Of a stretch of 64,000 nucleotides of DNA, positions 16,974 through 25,135 are shown piece after piece. Numbering within the stretch: the stretch's first letter is position 1; each line of letters begins with the position of its first letter. A program made the translations under genes and the position numbers. This DNA comes from Pseudooceanicola sp. (GTDB taxonomy: Bacteria; Pseudomonadota; Alphaproteobacteria; Rhodobacterales; Rhodobacteraceae): assembly GCF_029213205.1 (NCBI RefSeq), contig NZ_JARGNH010000007.1:1-64000 (forward strand), given 5' to 3'. The notes under the pieces are model-generated. The model ran no database searches and had not been told where the DNA came from. It saw nothing but the letters and a program-made list of their open reading frames with translations.

Positions 16974-16996
16974 TGGCCTGTTCTTTCCAAGAGGTC

Positions 16997-17024
16997 GCCC
17001 AGGCCGCGTGAATGCGCCCCGGGC
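16997..17024 (-). promoter_or_regulatory. Intercistronic stem-loop between pstS and pstC
   Basis: On the coding strand GCCCGGGGCGC and GCGGCCTGGGC form an 11-position stem with one wobble and one mismatch around a short ATTCA-type loop. It is within the 71-nt gap after the pstS stop. There is no T run after it, so it is more likely an RNA-stability or attenuation element that raises binding protein over permease than a full terminator. Confidence 0.55.
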
Positions 17025-17044
17025 TTTAGCGTAAACTGCGGAGC

Positions 17045-18082
17045 TTAATTCGGCGCGGTCATCGGCTTGCCATCCAGAACCGCGTCCTGAAGCTCGATAC
17101 GGCGATCGTCGGACAGGGCAACCAGGCCACGTTCGGACAGATAGCCACCGGCCTCCAGCGCGTCGTCGGACATGTATTCCTCAATGAATTCGTTGAGGTT
17201 CGGGATCACCCCACGATGCGCATTCTTGACGTAGAAATACAGCGGACGCGACACCGGATAGGATTTGTCGGCGATGGTGTCGGTGCTCGGTGCGACGCCT
17301 TCGATCTTCACACCTTTCAGCTTGTCCAGGTTCTCGTAAAGGAACGAATAGCCAAAGATGCCGACGGCGTTGGAATCCGCTTCCAGCCGCTGAACGATCA
17401 GGTTGTCGTTCTCGCCGGCTTCGACGAACGGTCCGTCGGTGCGCATGCGCGAGCAGTTTTCTTTGACCCATTTGCCGTCAAAGCCGCCGTCATGAACATA
17501 GGCCAGCTCTTCGCAACCGGCATGCATCGCCAGTTCGACAAAGGCGTCACGGGTGCCCGAGGTCGGCGGCGGGCCATAGGCGAGGATTTCAACAGCCGGC
17601 AGGTCGGCGTTGATTTCGTTCCACATTTTGTAGGGGTTGTCTTTCCATTCGCCGTCAACCGGAACCTGGGCACCCAGTGCCAGGTAAATCTCGCCCAGGG
17701 TCAGGTTCCAGTCGTAGTCGTTGCTGCGCGAAATCGCCATCGACAGGCCGTCAAAGCCGATCAGCGCCTCGGATACGTCGGTCACGCCGTTTTTCTGGCA
17801 GAGTTCGTATTCCGATGCCTTCATCGCCCGCGAGGCGCCAGTGATGTCGGGATGGCTTTCGCCAATGCCGCCGCAGAAAATCTTCATGCCGCCGCCGGTA
17901 CCGGTGGATTCGACGATAGGCGACGCGGCGCCGGTGTTGTTGGAAAACTGTTCGGCGACAGCCTGGGTGTAGGGGAACACGGTCGACGACCCGACGATGC
18001 GGATTTCATCGCGCGCGGCCGCGGTGGTTGCCGAGACGGCAACGAGGGCCAGAGCCGACACGGAAAGCTTTGTGAAAGACAT
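17045..18082 (-). CDS. pstS: Phosphate ABC transporter substrate-binding protein
   Basis: A 345-aa periplasmic protein with a Sec signal peptide (hydrophobic core in residues 7-22, cleavage near TTAAA). The mature part starts RDEIRIVGSSTVFPYTQ, whose SSTV loop binds phosphate. Further binding residues lie in ESTGTGGGMK and GASRAMK. It is the first gene of the operon and is preceded by a Pho box and a -10 element. The sequence is of the larger PstS type that accompanies long PstC and PstA. Confidence 0.95.
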   Translation of the reverse strand: MSFTKLSVSALALVAVSATTAAARDEIRIVGSSTVFPYTQAVAEQFSNNTGAASPIVESTGTGGGMKIFCGGIGESHPDITGASRAMKASEYELCQKNGVTDVSEALIGFDGLSMAISRSNDYDWNLTLGEIYLALGAQVPVDGEWKDNPYKMWNEINADLPAVEILAYGPPPTSGTRDAFVELAMHAGCEELAYVHDGGFDGKWVKENCSRMRTDGPFVEAGENDNLIVQRLEADSNAVGIFGYSFLYENLDKLKGVKIEGVAPSTDTIADKSYPVSRPLYFYVKNAHRGVIPNLNEFIEEYMSDDALEAGGYLSERGLVALSDDRRIELQDAVLDGKPMTAPN

Positions 18083-18152
18083 GGTATCTCCTGATTTTCA
18101 CGAGGGCCGGTGGTTTCGGCCTCTGCTGCGTCGCTAGATCGATTCTGTGATG

Positions 18153-18186
18153 CTTATGCAAAAATCAGATGACGGTTTTGTAACAG
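18153..18186 (-). promoter_or_regulatory. Pho box and -10 element of the pst operon
   Basis: On the minus strand CTGTTAC-AAAA-CCGTCAT (18186 to 18169) fits the PhoB box pattern of two 7-mers separated by 4 A/T bases (CTGTCAT consensus). Ten bases later comes GCATAAG (18159-18153), a plausible -10, the spacing typical of PhoB promoters that lack a -35. The pstS ATG is about 70 nt downstream. PhoB, encoded at the end of the same operon, would thus autoregulate. Confidence 0.8.
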
Positions 18187-18314
18187 CCCGCCTTGCCGTG
18201 GCAAAAGTGTGAGATTTCGTCGCGGAAACCAGGGCCAAAAAGGTGCCCCGGCGCGCGCCAGCCCCGCCCCGCCGGTGTCCCGGCAGGGCAGATGCCGAAC
18301 AGACCCGGCCTCGC

Positions 18315-18551
18315 CTAGGCGCTGAGCCACTGGCCGAGCTTGGTCGCATCCGGCAGGCCGCCCGCATGCACCAGCTTGCCATCGATCGCGATGCCGGGGG
18401 TCGACATCACCCCGGCCATGGCGATGGCGCGCGCATCGCTGACCTTTTCAATGGCGACCTCGATGCCAAGCTTTGTCGCGGCGTCCTTGATCATCGCCTC
18501 GGTGGCGTCACAGCGTTTGCAGCCAGGGCCATAGACCTTGATGTTCTTCAT
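18315..18551 (-). CDS. Small thioredoxin-fold redox protein
   Basis: A 78-aa protein with CKRC at residues 11-14 (MKNIKVYGPGCKRC) and a cis-Pro loop in MSTPGIAIDGK. This is the short redox-active disulfide protein 2 type (TM0996/MTH895), found beside DUF318/ArsP-like permeases. It follows the permease by about 46 nt, in the order arsR-permease-thioredoxin. It could reduce or carry a thiol-reactive substrate such as an arsenical or polysulfide species; the actual partner is not shown. Confidence 0.85.
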   Translation of the reverse strand: MKNIKVYGPGCKRCDATEAMIKDAATKLGIEVAIEKVSDARAIAMAGVMSTPGIAIDGKLVHAGGLPDATKLGQWLSA

Positions 18552-18597
18552 CGGGATGTCCTTTCGGGAAATGGCGTTGCGGCGGGTCCGCAACGGT

Positions 18598-19656
18598 TCA
18601 GAGCAGGAAGTTGAAGAGATACCCGGTGGCGAGGATGCCCGCCGCCACCACGGCGATGAAGATGCCGATCAGACGGTAGGTCAGCACCTGTTTCAGGATG
18701 ATCATTTCAGGCAGGCTGAGGGCGATCACCGACATCATGAAGGCCAGCGCGGTGCCCAGCGCCGCCCCCTTGCCAAGCAGCGCCTCGACAATCGGGATAA
18801 CCCCGGCGGCGTTGGTATACATCGGCACCCCTACAACCACGGCGGCGGGCACCGACCACCAGGCCTCACCGCCCATGATTTTCAGCATCATCGCCTCAGG
18901 CACATAGCCATGGATCGCGGCGCCGATGCCGATGCCGACCAGCACCCAGATCCAGACCTTGCCGACGATCTCGCGTACCTGTTCGACACCGATCTTCAGC
19001 CGGTCCACCAGTGTCAGGCGCTCCTCGGGCAGATCACCGACGGGGCCGGCGTTCATCTCGCGCACCCAGTCCTGCAGATAGCGCTCCAGCCCCATCCGGC
19101 CCATCACGAACCCGGCCAGCGTGGCGATGGAAAATCCAAAAACCAGGTAGATGGTGGCAATCTTCCAACCCACCAGCCCGTAAAGCAGCCCCAGGCCCAC
19201 TGGCCCGACCATCGGCCCGGCGATCAGAAACGAAAACGTCACCCCCAGCGGGATCCCCGCCGAGACAAAGCCGATGAACAGCGGCACCGAGGAGCAGGAG
19301 CAGAACGGCGTCAACACCCCGAGAAACGCGGCCAGCGGATAGCCCCAGATCTGGCGCTTGCCAGCAAGGATGGCGCGGGTCTTTTCCGGGCTGAACCAGC
19401 TGCGCAATACCCCGGTGACAAAAACGATGCCGGTCAGCAGCAGCAGGACCTTGGGCACATCATAGAGGAAGAAGGCAATCGCCTCGCCGCTGTGGCTGTG
19501 ACGCGCGACCGGAAACAGCGCGGTCGCCCATTCCGAAAACGGGATCAGCTGGCCATAGACCAGGTAGAGCGCCAGGCCGATGCTGGCCACGCCCAGATAC
19601 CACAGCCAGTCAGGCGCGCCGCGCGGCGGCAGGGCCTCAGGGGTTTCAACACTCAT
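18598..19656 (-). CDS. DUF318/ArsP-like permease
   Basis: A 352-aa polytopic membrane protein with about eight to ten helices. It carries the family segment FCSCSSVPLFIGFVSAG with a Cys-x-Cys pair, repeated in spirit by GVPMYTNAAGVIP in the second half. Relatives (ArsP) export trivalent organoarsenicals, others are uncharacterised. The ORF is open to 19863, but the start at 19656 (MSVETPEAL) overlaps the arsR stop by 4 nt, which fits coupled translation. Regulation is probably shared with arsR: FNR box plus ArsR operator. Confidence 0.82.
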   Translation of the reverse strand: MSVETPEALPPRGAPDWLWYLGVASIGLALYLVYGQLIPFSEWATALFPVARHSHSGEAIAFFLYDVPKVLLLLTGIVFVTGVLRSWFSPEKTRAILAGKRQIWGYPLAAFLGVLTPFCSCSSVPLFIGFVSAGIPLGVTFSFLIAGPMVGPVGLGLLYGLVGWKIATIYLVFGFSIATLAGFVMGRMGLERYLQDWVREMNAGPVGDLPEERLTLVDRLKIGVEQVREIVGKVWIWVLVGIGIGAAIHGYVPEAMMLKIMGGEAWWSVPAAVVVGVPMYTNAAGVIPIVEALLGKGAALGTALAFMMSVIALSLPEMIILKQVLTYRLIGIFIAVVAAGILATGYLFNFLL

Positions 19657-19940
19657 CCGGCTTTCCTTTGATTCTGTTGTTCTGCGGCCAGCACCGCGTC
19701 GATCACGCCAACCAGCTGCGGCGCCAGATCCGGGTTGCGGCGATAGCGCACCCATTGCGCATCGCGTCGATCCAGCACCAGCCCGGCCTCGCGCAGCACC
19801 TTCATATGCCGTGACATCCGGCTCTGGCTGACATCGAGCCGCACCATCAATTCGCACACGCAATGCTCGCCGCCGCCCCAGAGCAGCGCCAGCGCGGAGC
19901 GGCGGGTCGAATCACAAAGGGCGGTCAAGAGGTCCTGCAT
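19653..19940 (-). CDS. ArsR-family transcriptional regulator
   Basis: A 95-aa winged-helix repressor. HTH residues run through LDVSQSRMSRHMKVLREAGLV, and the wing is VLDRRDAQWVRYRRN. A Cys-Val-Cys pair (Cys27, Cys29) just before the HTH resembles the arsenite-sensing CVC site of classical ArsR, while Cys9 is a possible third ligand. It would repress its own operon with the permease and redox protein. The ligand could also be a reactive sulfur species. Upstream are palindromes around 19954-19975. Confidence 0.88.
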   Translation of the reverse strand: MQDLLTALCDSTRRSALALLWGGGEHCVCELMVRLDVSQSRMSRHMKVLREAGLVLDRRDAQWVRYRRNPDLAPQLVGVIDAVLAAEQQNQRKAG

Positions 19941-19949
19941 GCCAGATTG

Positions 19950-19989
19950 ATAATGCGCCCGGGCGCATATGCGCCTTGATTCATATCAA
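19950..19989 (-). promoter_or_regulatory. arsR operon promoter with FNR box and palindromic operators
   Basis: TTGATTCATATCAA (19976-19989) is a perfect FNR box. On the minus strand a -10-like CATTAT ends at 19950, which would put transcription start near 19943 and the FNR box centre close to -40, the class II activator position. Between them lie perfect palindromes GGCGCATATGCGCC (19962-19975) and TGCGCCCGGGCGCA (19954-19967), candidate ArsR sites. Confidence 0.7.
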
Positions 19990-20011
19990 CCGGGGTCAAT
20001 TGCGCAGGCGA

Positions 20012-20078
20012 GTCCCCTGCCCCCTCTTCCTCTGGTCATAAATATCCTGGGGGAGCACGAGGGGGCAAAGCCCCCTCG
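20012..20078 (-). repeat. Extragenic hairpin repeat, copy 2
   Basis: The reverse complement reproduces the element at 62-123: the CGAGGGGGCTTTGCCCCCTC-type hairpin (20058-20078), then GCTCCCCCAGGATATTTATG and ACCAGAGGAAG, then AGGGGAC. It lies in the roughly 330-nt gap between divergent arsR and the hemP cluster, so it does not follow a gene end here. The rest of the gap holds the two promoters. Confidence 0.8.
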
Positions 20079-20158
20079 ATCTTGGCCGAGGTCCGGACAT
20101 CGCGGCCCGCTCTCAGCACCATGTCCGCCGGACTTCATATCCGACTAAAACAATCGGA

Positions 20159-20190
20159 TTGACAATCTTGACTGCTTAACTCAGGTATAT
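20159..20190 (+). promoter_or_regulatory. Putative iron-responsive promoter of the hemP-imelysin cluster
   Basis: TTGACA (20159-20164) could be the -35. TGACTGCTTAACTCA (20169-20183) fits TGA-N9-TCA, the pattern described as the iron-Rhodo-box of Rhodobacterales. TATAT at 20186-20190 may be part of the -10, although the spacing to TTGACA is long. The motif lies 90-104 bp before the first gene and overlaps the promoter core, as a repressor site would. Confidence 0.55.
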
Positions 20191-20272
20191 GACAAGTCAA
20201 GCCACCCCACAGTCCTGCAGCGCCAGGTCACTGCAGGGGAAGCCCGACACGCGATCTTGTGAGGACTTCCCG

Positions 20273-20437
20273 ATGCCGCCCACCAGAAAACCACTGCCTG
20301 AGCTCGACGAGCGCCAGACCCCGCGCAGCAGACAGGTTGACGATCTTGCGCTTCTCAGCGCCGCGCCCGAAGCCGAAGGCTCCGCCGAGCACTGGCGGCT
20401 CGAACTGCGCCCAGACGCCGAGCGCCGGGCGCCATGA
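20273..20437 (+). CDS. Small hypothetical protein at the head of the hemP cluster
   Basis: A 54-aa hydrophilic protein (begins MPPTRKPLPELDERQ) with no signal peptide, membrane helix or recognised motif; a single Trp lies near residue 42. GAGGA sits 5-9 nt before the ATG. Its end overlaps the hemP start by 4 nt (ATGA), as hemP overlaps the next gene. Tight coupling argues that it is real. Function is unknown, with iron or haem homeostasis suggested only by position. Confidence 0.6.
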   Translation: MPPTRKPLPELDERQTPRSRQVDDLALLSAAPEAEGSAEHWRLELRPDAERRAP

Positions 20438-20598
20438 GCCAGCCATCGCCGCCGCCCAAACCAATGCCCGCCGACCCCGTGCCAAGCCATTCGGCGCGCG
20501 ACCTCACCAATGGTGGCGAATTGGCGCGGATCGTGCTGGACGGGCAAAGCTACACGCTGCGGATCACCCGGGCTGGCAAGTTGATCCTGACCAAATGA
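20434..20598 (+). CDS. hemP: Haemin uptake protein HemP
   Basis: A 54-aa protein. After a Pro-rich N-terminus it shows the HemP core: SARDLTNGG, ARIVLDGQSYTLRITRAG, and the ending KLILTK. HemP proteins are small iron-regulated polypeptides of haem-uptake loci; in some bacteria HemP itself regulates haem uptake genes. Here no haem receptor (hemR) or hemSTUV genes are adjacent. The ATG overlaps the preceding stop and its TGA overlaps the next ATG, so the three small genes are translationally coupled. Confidence 0.88.
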   Translation: MSQPSPPPKPMPADPVPSHSARDLTNGGELARIVLDGQSYTLRITRAGKLILTK

Positions 20599-20963
20599 GC
20601 CGTGATCAAGAGAAACGCAGCGCCGCGCCGGTTGGCTTTGTCTCCGAGTTGGTTGAGATCGAGGTCGCAGCGGTGGTCTATCTTCAGCCCTGCCGTGACG
20701 GGCCAGAGGCCCAGGCGCAGGTCTGCACTGATTTGGTCCCGAGCCTCGGGCCAGATCTTGGCCGCAAGCGGTTGCCATCGTTCGAGGACCTCAGCGGGCT
20801 CTGTGCCCGCTTTGGCCACCGGCCGCTGCTGCGACCCGAGGTGGCACCGATGATCGCGTCGTTGGCGGCCGACTTCGGCCCTGCGCTGAACCGGATGCGG
20901 CCCTGCGCGCCGGGACGGATCAAGGTCGCCAGAACCGATCACCCAAAGACCACATTTCACTGA
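20595..20963 (+). CDS. Unknown 122-aa protein between hemP and imelysin
   Basis: A cytosolic-looking protein without signal or membrane segments. Notable parts are LVEIEVAAVVYLQPCRDG near residue 20, then CTDLVPSLG, LSGLCARFGH and a basic C-terminus with MRPCAPGRIK. The four cysteines are spread, with no CxxC. The ATG overlaps the hemP stop (ATGA), and the stop is 13 nt before the imelysin gene. I do not recognise a family. Position suggests a role in iron or haem handling or in control of the cluster. Confidence 0.65.
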   Translation: MSRDQEKRSAAPVGFVSELVEIEVAAVVYLQPCRDGPEAQAQVCTDLVPSLGPDLGRKRLPSFEDLSGLCARFGHRPLLRPEVAPMIASLAADFGPALNRMRPCAPGRIKVARTDHPKTTFH

Positions 20964-20976
20964 CAAGGACAGTTCC

Positions 20977-22239
20977 ATGCAATCACCCCTTCTCCAATCG
21001 GCGGGATTCGCCCTGGCCCTCGCCACCCCCGCAATGGCGGTCGAAAAATCAGAGGTGCTGGGCAGCTACGCCGATATTGCCGCCGCCATCTATCAGGACA
21101 GCGCCACCACCGCAGAGCGTCTGCAAACCGCTGTTGCCACCCTGTTGGCCAGCCCTTCGGCGCAAAACCTGACGGCGGCCCGGCAGGCCTGGCGGGCCGC
21201 AAGGGTGCCCTATCAGCAATCCGAGGTGTTCCGCTTTGGCAATGCCATTGTCGATGACTGGGAGGGCCAGGTGAATGCCTGGCCGCTGGACGAGGGCCTG
21301 ATCGACTACGTCGATTCTGCCTATGGCGGGCCCTCGGATGAAAACGCGCTGGCGGTGCTCAATGTCGTGGCCAGCCCGCAGTTTACCCTGTCCGGCAAAG
21401 CCATCGACGCGCGGGTGATCACCCCGGCCTTGCTGTCTGATACCCTGCACGAGGCCGACGGGATCGAGGCCAATGTCGCGACCGGTTACCACGCCATCGA
21501 ATTCCTGCTCTGGGGTCAGGATCTGAACGGTCACGACACCGGCGCCGGTCAGCGTCCCTGGACCGATTACGCCCACGGCGCGGCCTGCACCGGCGGCAAT
21601 TGCGACCGCCGGGGTCAATACCTGGCCGCCGCGACCGAATTGCTGGTCAGCGATCTGCACTGGATGTCGGCGCAATGGGGCGAAGGCGGCGCCGGGCGCG
21701 CCGCCTTGCTGGCGGATGAAGACACCGGCCTGGCTGCGGTCCTGACCGGCATCGGGTCGCTGTCCTACGGCGAACAGGCCGGGGAACGGATGCGCCTTGG
21801 CCTGATGCTGAATGATCCCGAAGAAGAGCATGATTGCTTTTCCGACAACACCCATAACAGCCATTACTACGACGGGCTCGGGGTGCAGAACGTCTATCTC
21901 GGCGCCTATGTCGGCATTGACGGCAGGCTGGTTTCCGGCCCGTCCCTGTCCGATCTGGTGGTGGCGAGCGATGCCGGTCTCGACCTTGAGATGAAGACCA
22001 GGCTGGCGACGACGATGCGCGCGCTCGGCCGGATCAAGACCGCCGCCGAGGCCGGGTTTGCCTATGACCAGATGCTGGAACGCGGCAACGCCAACGGCGA
22101 GGCGCTGATCATGGGCGCGGTGAATGGGCTGATCGACCAGACCAAGACCATCGAGCGGATCGTTAGCAAGCTCGGCCTCGACCAGATCGCCTTTGAAGGC
22201 TCCGACAGCCTCGACACCCCCTCCGCCGTTTTTGAATGA
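20977..22239 (+). CDS. Imelysin-family iron-regulated protein (IrpA/ICMP-like)
   Basis: A 420-aa periplasmic or envelope protein with a short Sec signal peptide (to about Ala21). It has the imelysin GxHxxE motif as GYHAIEFLLWG (Gly170, His172, Glu175), and a cysteine pair in AACTGGNCDRRG near 200. Imelysins bind iron or iron complexes in the periplasm; the former peptidase M75 assignment is not generally supported. It is the first large gene of the cluster, and a second imelysin lies 3 kb downstream. Confidence 0.9.
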   Translation: MQSPLLQSAGFALALATPAMAVEKSEVLGSYADIAAAIYQDSATTAERLQTAVATLLASPSAQNLTAARQAWRAARVPYQQSEVFRFGNAIVDDWEGQVNAWPLDEGLIDYVDSAYGGPSDENALAVLNVVASPQFTLSGKAIDARVITPALLSDTLHEADGIEANVATGYHAIEFLLWGQDLNGHDTGAGQRPWTDYAHGAACTGGNCDRRGQYLAAATELLVSDLHWMSAQWGEGGAGRAALLADEDTGLAAVLTGIGSLSYGEQAGERMRLGLMLNDPEEEHDCFSDNTHNSHYYDGLGVQNVYLGAYVGIDGRLVSGPSLSDLVVASDAGLDLEMKTRLATTMRALGRIKTAAEAGFAYDQMLERGNANGEALIMGAVNGLIDQTKTIERIVSKLGLDQIAFEGSDSLDTPSAVFE

Positions 22240-22317
22240 AACCCGCATCCCGGCCGTTTCAACCCTGCACGCCAGACGCCAGCGGAGTTGAAAGGCCGGT
22301 GCTCAAAGGAAGACAGA

Positions 22318-23331
22318 ATGACCAAATCGATTCACCTAGCAGGGATGACCTGCGCCCTGGTGCTGGCGTCTACAGCTGCAAAGGCTGAAAGCAGCACCGG
22401 TTTTACCTGGGAGGGCGCGCTGGAACTCGGCATCGATTCCACCGTCTCATCCGACATTCCCGGCGCCGAACTGAGCGATATCTACGGCTCCGCCGAGCTG
22501 ACCTTTGGTTTTGCCTTCAACGAAAGCCTGCGTGCCTTCGCAGGCATCAGCGTTGAATCAGTGCTGGACCCTACCGGAAACCGGTTGTTTGGCGATATCG
22601 GCGCCTATGTCGGCGAACTGGGACTGGCCTTCAGCCTTGGCAGCACCGAAATTGCCACGGGCAAGATCAGCCCCGCCTTTGGCATCGCCTGGGATCAGGC
22701 CCCGGGATTCTATGGCAGCGCCTATGCCGAGGATTACGAGCTGAGCGAAATGATCGGCATCAGCGCCACAACCGAACTGGGCCGCGGCACGTTGTCGGCG
22801 GCGGTGTTTTTTGCCGACACCACCGTGTTGAGTGACTCGCTGGGCACCAGCCGCGGGCGCTTGACCCGGGCCAGTGGCGGTGCGGGCAACACCGGCAAGC
22901 TGAACAATGTCGCGCTGCAATATGACGTCAGCCTTGGCGCCACCAGCCTCTCTGCCTCGGGGCGGTTCATGTCCGCCGGGGTCGGGGATGTGTCGAACGA
23001 AACCGGGCTGGCGTTGGGCCTCAGCCATGCGATCAATGACCGGATCACGGTGATCGGTGAAATCGCCAGGTTCGAGGGTTTTGGCGGCAGCGCCGACGAT
23101 GCCACCTATGTCACGCTCGGCGCCAGCCTTGCCAGCGGCCCGATCACCTATAACGCCTCCTTCACCCATCGCAGCATCACCAGCACCGGCACCGACCGGT
23201 TGCTGTCGCTTGGGGTGGATTATGAATTCCGAGGCGGGCAAAGCCTGTCGGCGGGGGTCGGATTCGCCAATGAAGCCGGTCAGAAATCAACCATGCTCGG
23301 GCTTGCCCTGGTGATCCCCTTCGGAGGCTAA
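22318..23331 (+). CDS. Predicted outer-membrane beta-barrel (porin-like) protein
   Basis: A 337-aa protein with a Sec signal peptide (cleavage near AAKAES, about residue 23). The rest is made of alternating amphipathic strands rich in Gly, Ser and Thr, such as GSAELTFGFAFNESL and YVTLGASLASGPITYN, in the style of a 12-16-stranded barrel. The end LALVIPFGG lacks the usual terminal Phe, although Phe is third from last. AAAGGAAGA precedes the ATG. Between two iron-linked genes, it may be the outer-membrane entry route for iron complexes; this is inference. Confidence 0.7.
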   Translation: MTKSIHLAGMTCALVLASTAAKAESSTGFTWEGALELGIDSTVSSDIPGAELSDIYGSAELTFGFAFNESLRAFAGISVESVLDPTGNRLFGDIGAYVGELGLAFSLGSTEIATGKISPAFGIAWDQAPGFYGSAYAEDYELSEMIGISATTELGRGTLSAAVFFADTTVLSDSLGTSRGRLTRASGGAGNTGKLNNVALQYDVSLGATSLSASGRFMSAGVGDVSNETGLALGLSHAINDRITVIGEIARFEGFGGSADDATYVTLGASLASGPITYNASFTHRSITSTGTDRLLSLGVDYEFRGGQSLSAGVGFANEAGQKSTMLGLALVIPFGG

Positions 23332-23554
23332 ACCAATGATCATCGGCCAATGCAACGACATCAGAGATCGCGCGGTTTCTGCGCCGCAGGACCTCGTGTC
23401 TCATGTCGGTTGCAGGCCGATTTTCCCGCTCCAGATTGGTTCAGGCGGTGATGCCAGGGTCCGCGGCTGCGCCCTCGCCTCACCCCACCAGATAGCGAAC
23501 CAGTGGCCGAGCGACGCGCGCCGGAGAACTTGGCCAAATTCCGCCAAGAAATCT

Positions 23555-25135
23555 ATGCTGCGCGCCATGCATCGAAACCGGACAACACCGCGCAACCTGT
23601 TGCTCGCCAGCTTGCTGGCGGGCTCGGTGGCCACGGCACAGGAGCGCCCCACAGCAATCGACTGGCCGCAGGGCGATCCGCATCTGTCGATCGTGCCGCG
23701 CACGGCGAAAGAGGCGGCGCGGATTGCCACGGTCACCGCCCTGACCAGTGACTTCTCGGCGCCGCAACGGTTCGAGGACCGCCCGGCCGGGGCGGCGACA
23801 GTGCGGGTCTGGCCCGATGACAATGCGTTTTCGCAACCCTCGGCCAATGTCAGCTTTGCCGATGAGCTGACCTTCAAGGTCGGCAATGGCCTGTTCCGCA
23901 AGGTCTGGGTGTCGGCGCCGTCCTCCACCCTGGCCTCTGACGGGCTTGGCCCGTTGTTCAACGCCCGGTCCTGTCAGCGCTGCCATATCAAGGACGGACG
24001 CGGCCATCCGCCCGAGGGGCCCGAGGACAACGCGATTTCGATGTTCCTGCGGATCTCGATCCCCAGCCCGGAAGGCGCGGAGGCTGACGCAGCCGCCATC
24101 GCCGCGATCAAAGGCTATCTGGCCACCCTGCCCGACCCGAATTACGGCACCCAGTTGCAGGATTTCGCCGCCCCCGGCCAGCCCGCCGAATACCGGCTTT
24201 CCATCACTTATGAGGAAGAACCGGTTCACCTCGCCGATGGCCGCGTCGTGTCGCTGCGCCATCCCAGCTATACCGCCGCCGACCTCGGCTATGGGCCGCT
24301 GCATCCTGACGCGATGCTGAGTCCGCGGGTCGCGCAACAGATGATCGGCCTTGGCCTGCTCGAGGCGATCCCCGCCGCCGATATCCTGGCCCTGGCCGAT
24401 CCCGAGGACCGCGACGGCGACGGGATCAGCGGACGCCCGAATGTCGTCTGGTCGGCAGAGTTCAACCAGCCGATGCTGGGCCGCTTTGGCCTGAAGGCGG
24501 GCAAGCCGACGATCCGGGAACAATCCGCCGCTGCCTTTGCCGGTGATATCGGCATTTCCAACCCGCTGTTCCCGGCCCCTGCGGGGGATTGCACCTCGGC
24601 GCAAACTGCTTGCCTCAACGCGCCGCATGGCGATGGCGATGCGCGCGGCACCGAGATCGATATCGAGGGGCTGGACCTGGTAACCTTTTACAGCCGCAAC
24701 CTGGCGGTGCCCGCACGGCGCGACGTCGGCAATCCAGAGGTTCTGCGCGGCAAGGCGCTGTTCTATGAAACCGGCTGCACGGCCTGTCACCGGCCCAGTT
24801 TCGTGACCCACCGGTTGACCGACCAGCCCGAGCAAAGCTTTCAGCTGATCTGGCCCTATACCGACATGCTGCTGCATGACATGGGCCCCGACCTGGCCGA
24901 CAACCGCCCCGAGGCGCGGGCCAATGGCCAGGAATGGCGCACGCCGCCGCTCTGGGGTGTCGGGATGACCGAGCAGGTCAGCGGCCACAGCTATTTCCTG
25001 CATGACGGTCGCGCCCGCTCGTTGCTTGAGGCGGTGCTCTGGCATGGCGGCGAGGCCAGCGCCCAGCGCGCCCGCGTCGTCGAGATGAGCAAAGCCGACC
25101 GCAACGCCCTGATCGCATTTCTGGAGAGCCTATGA
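23555..25135 (+). CDS. Di-haem c-type oxidoreductase (thiol-oxidoreductase/DHOR family)
   Basis: About 526 aa. A signal peptide (LLLASLLAGSVATAQ) is followed by two haem sites: CQRCH at residues 140-144 and CTACH in the last quarter (GCTACHRPSF). The C-terminal half resembles the di-haem peroxidase/thiol-oxidoreductase fold. It acts in the periplasm and likely changes the redox state of iron or a ligand for the flanking imelysins. The start is uncertain: 23555 or 23567. The frame is open back to 23336, but that part lacks a coding character and a good ribosome site. The stop overlaps the next start by 4 nt. Confidence 0.85.
   Translation: MLRAMHRNRTTPRNLLLASLLAGSVATAQERPTAIDWPQGDPHLSIVPRTAKEAARIATVTALTSDFSAPQRFEDRPAGAATVRVWPDDNAFSQPSANVSFADELTFKVGNGLFRKVWVSAPSSTLASDGLGPLFNARSCQRCHIKDGRGHPPEGPEDNAISMFLRISIPSPEGAEADAAAIAAIKGYLATLPDPNYGTQLQDFAAPGQPAEYRLSITYEEEPVHLADGRVVSLRHPSYTAADLGYGPLHPDAMLSPRVAQQMIGLGLLEAIPAADILALADPEDRDGDGISGRPNVVWSAEFNQPMLGRFGLKAGKPTIREQSAAAFAGDIGISNPLFPAPAGDCTSAQTACLNAPHGDGDARGTEIDIEGLDLVTFYSRNLAVPARRDVGNPEVLRGKALFYETGCTACHRPSFVTHRLTDQPEQSFQLIWPYTDMLLHDMGPDLADNRPEARANGQEWRTPPLWGVGMTEQVSGHSYFLHDGRARSLLEAVLWHGGEASAQRARVVEMSKADRNALIAFLESL

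Noticed and set aside
23480-25045. 521-codon minus-strand frame under the di-haem gene
   Set aside because: Antisense shadow; composition is typical of reversed high-GC coding sequence.
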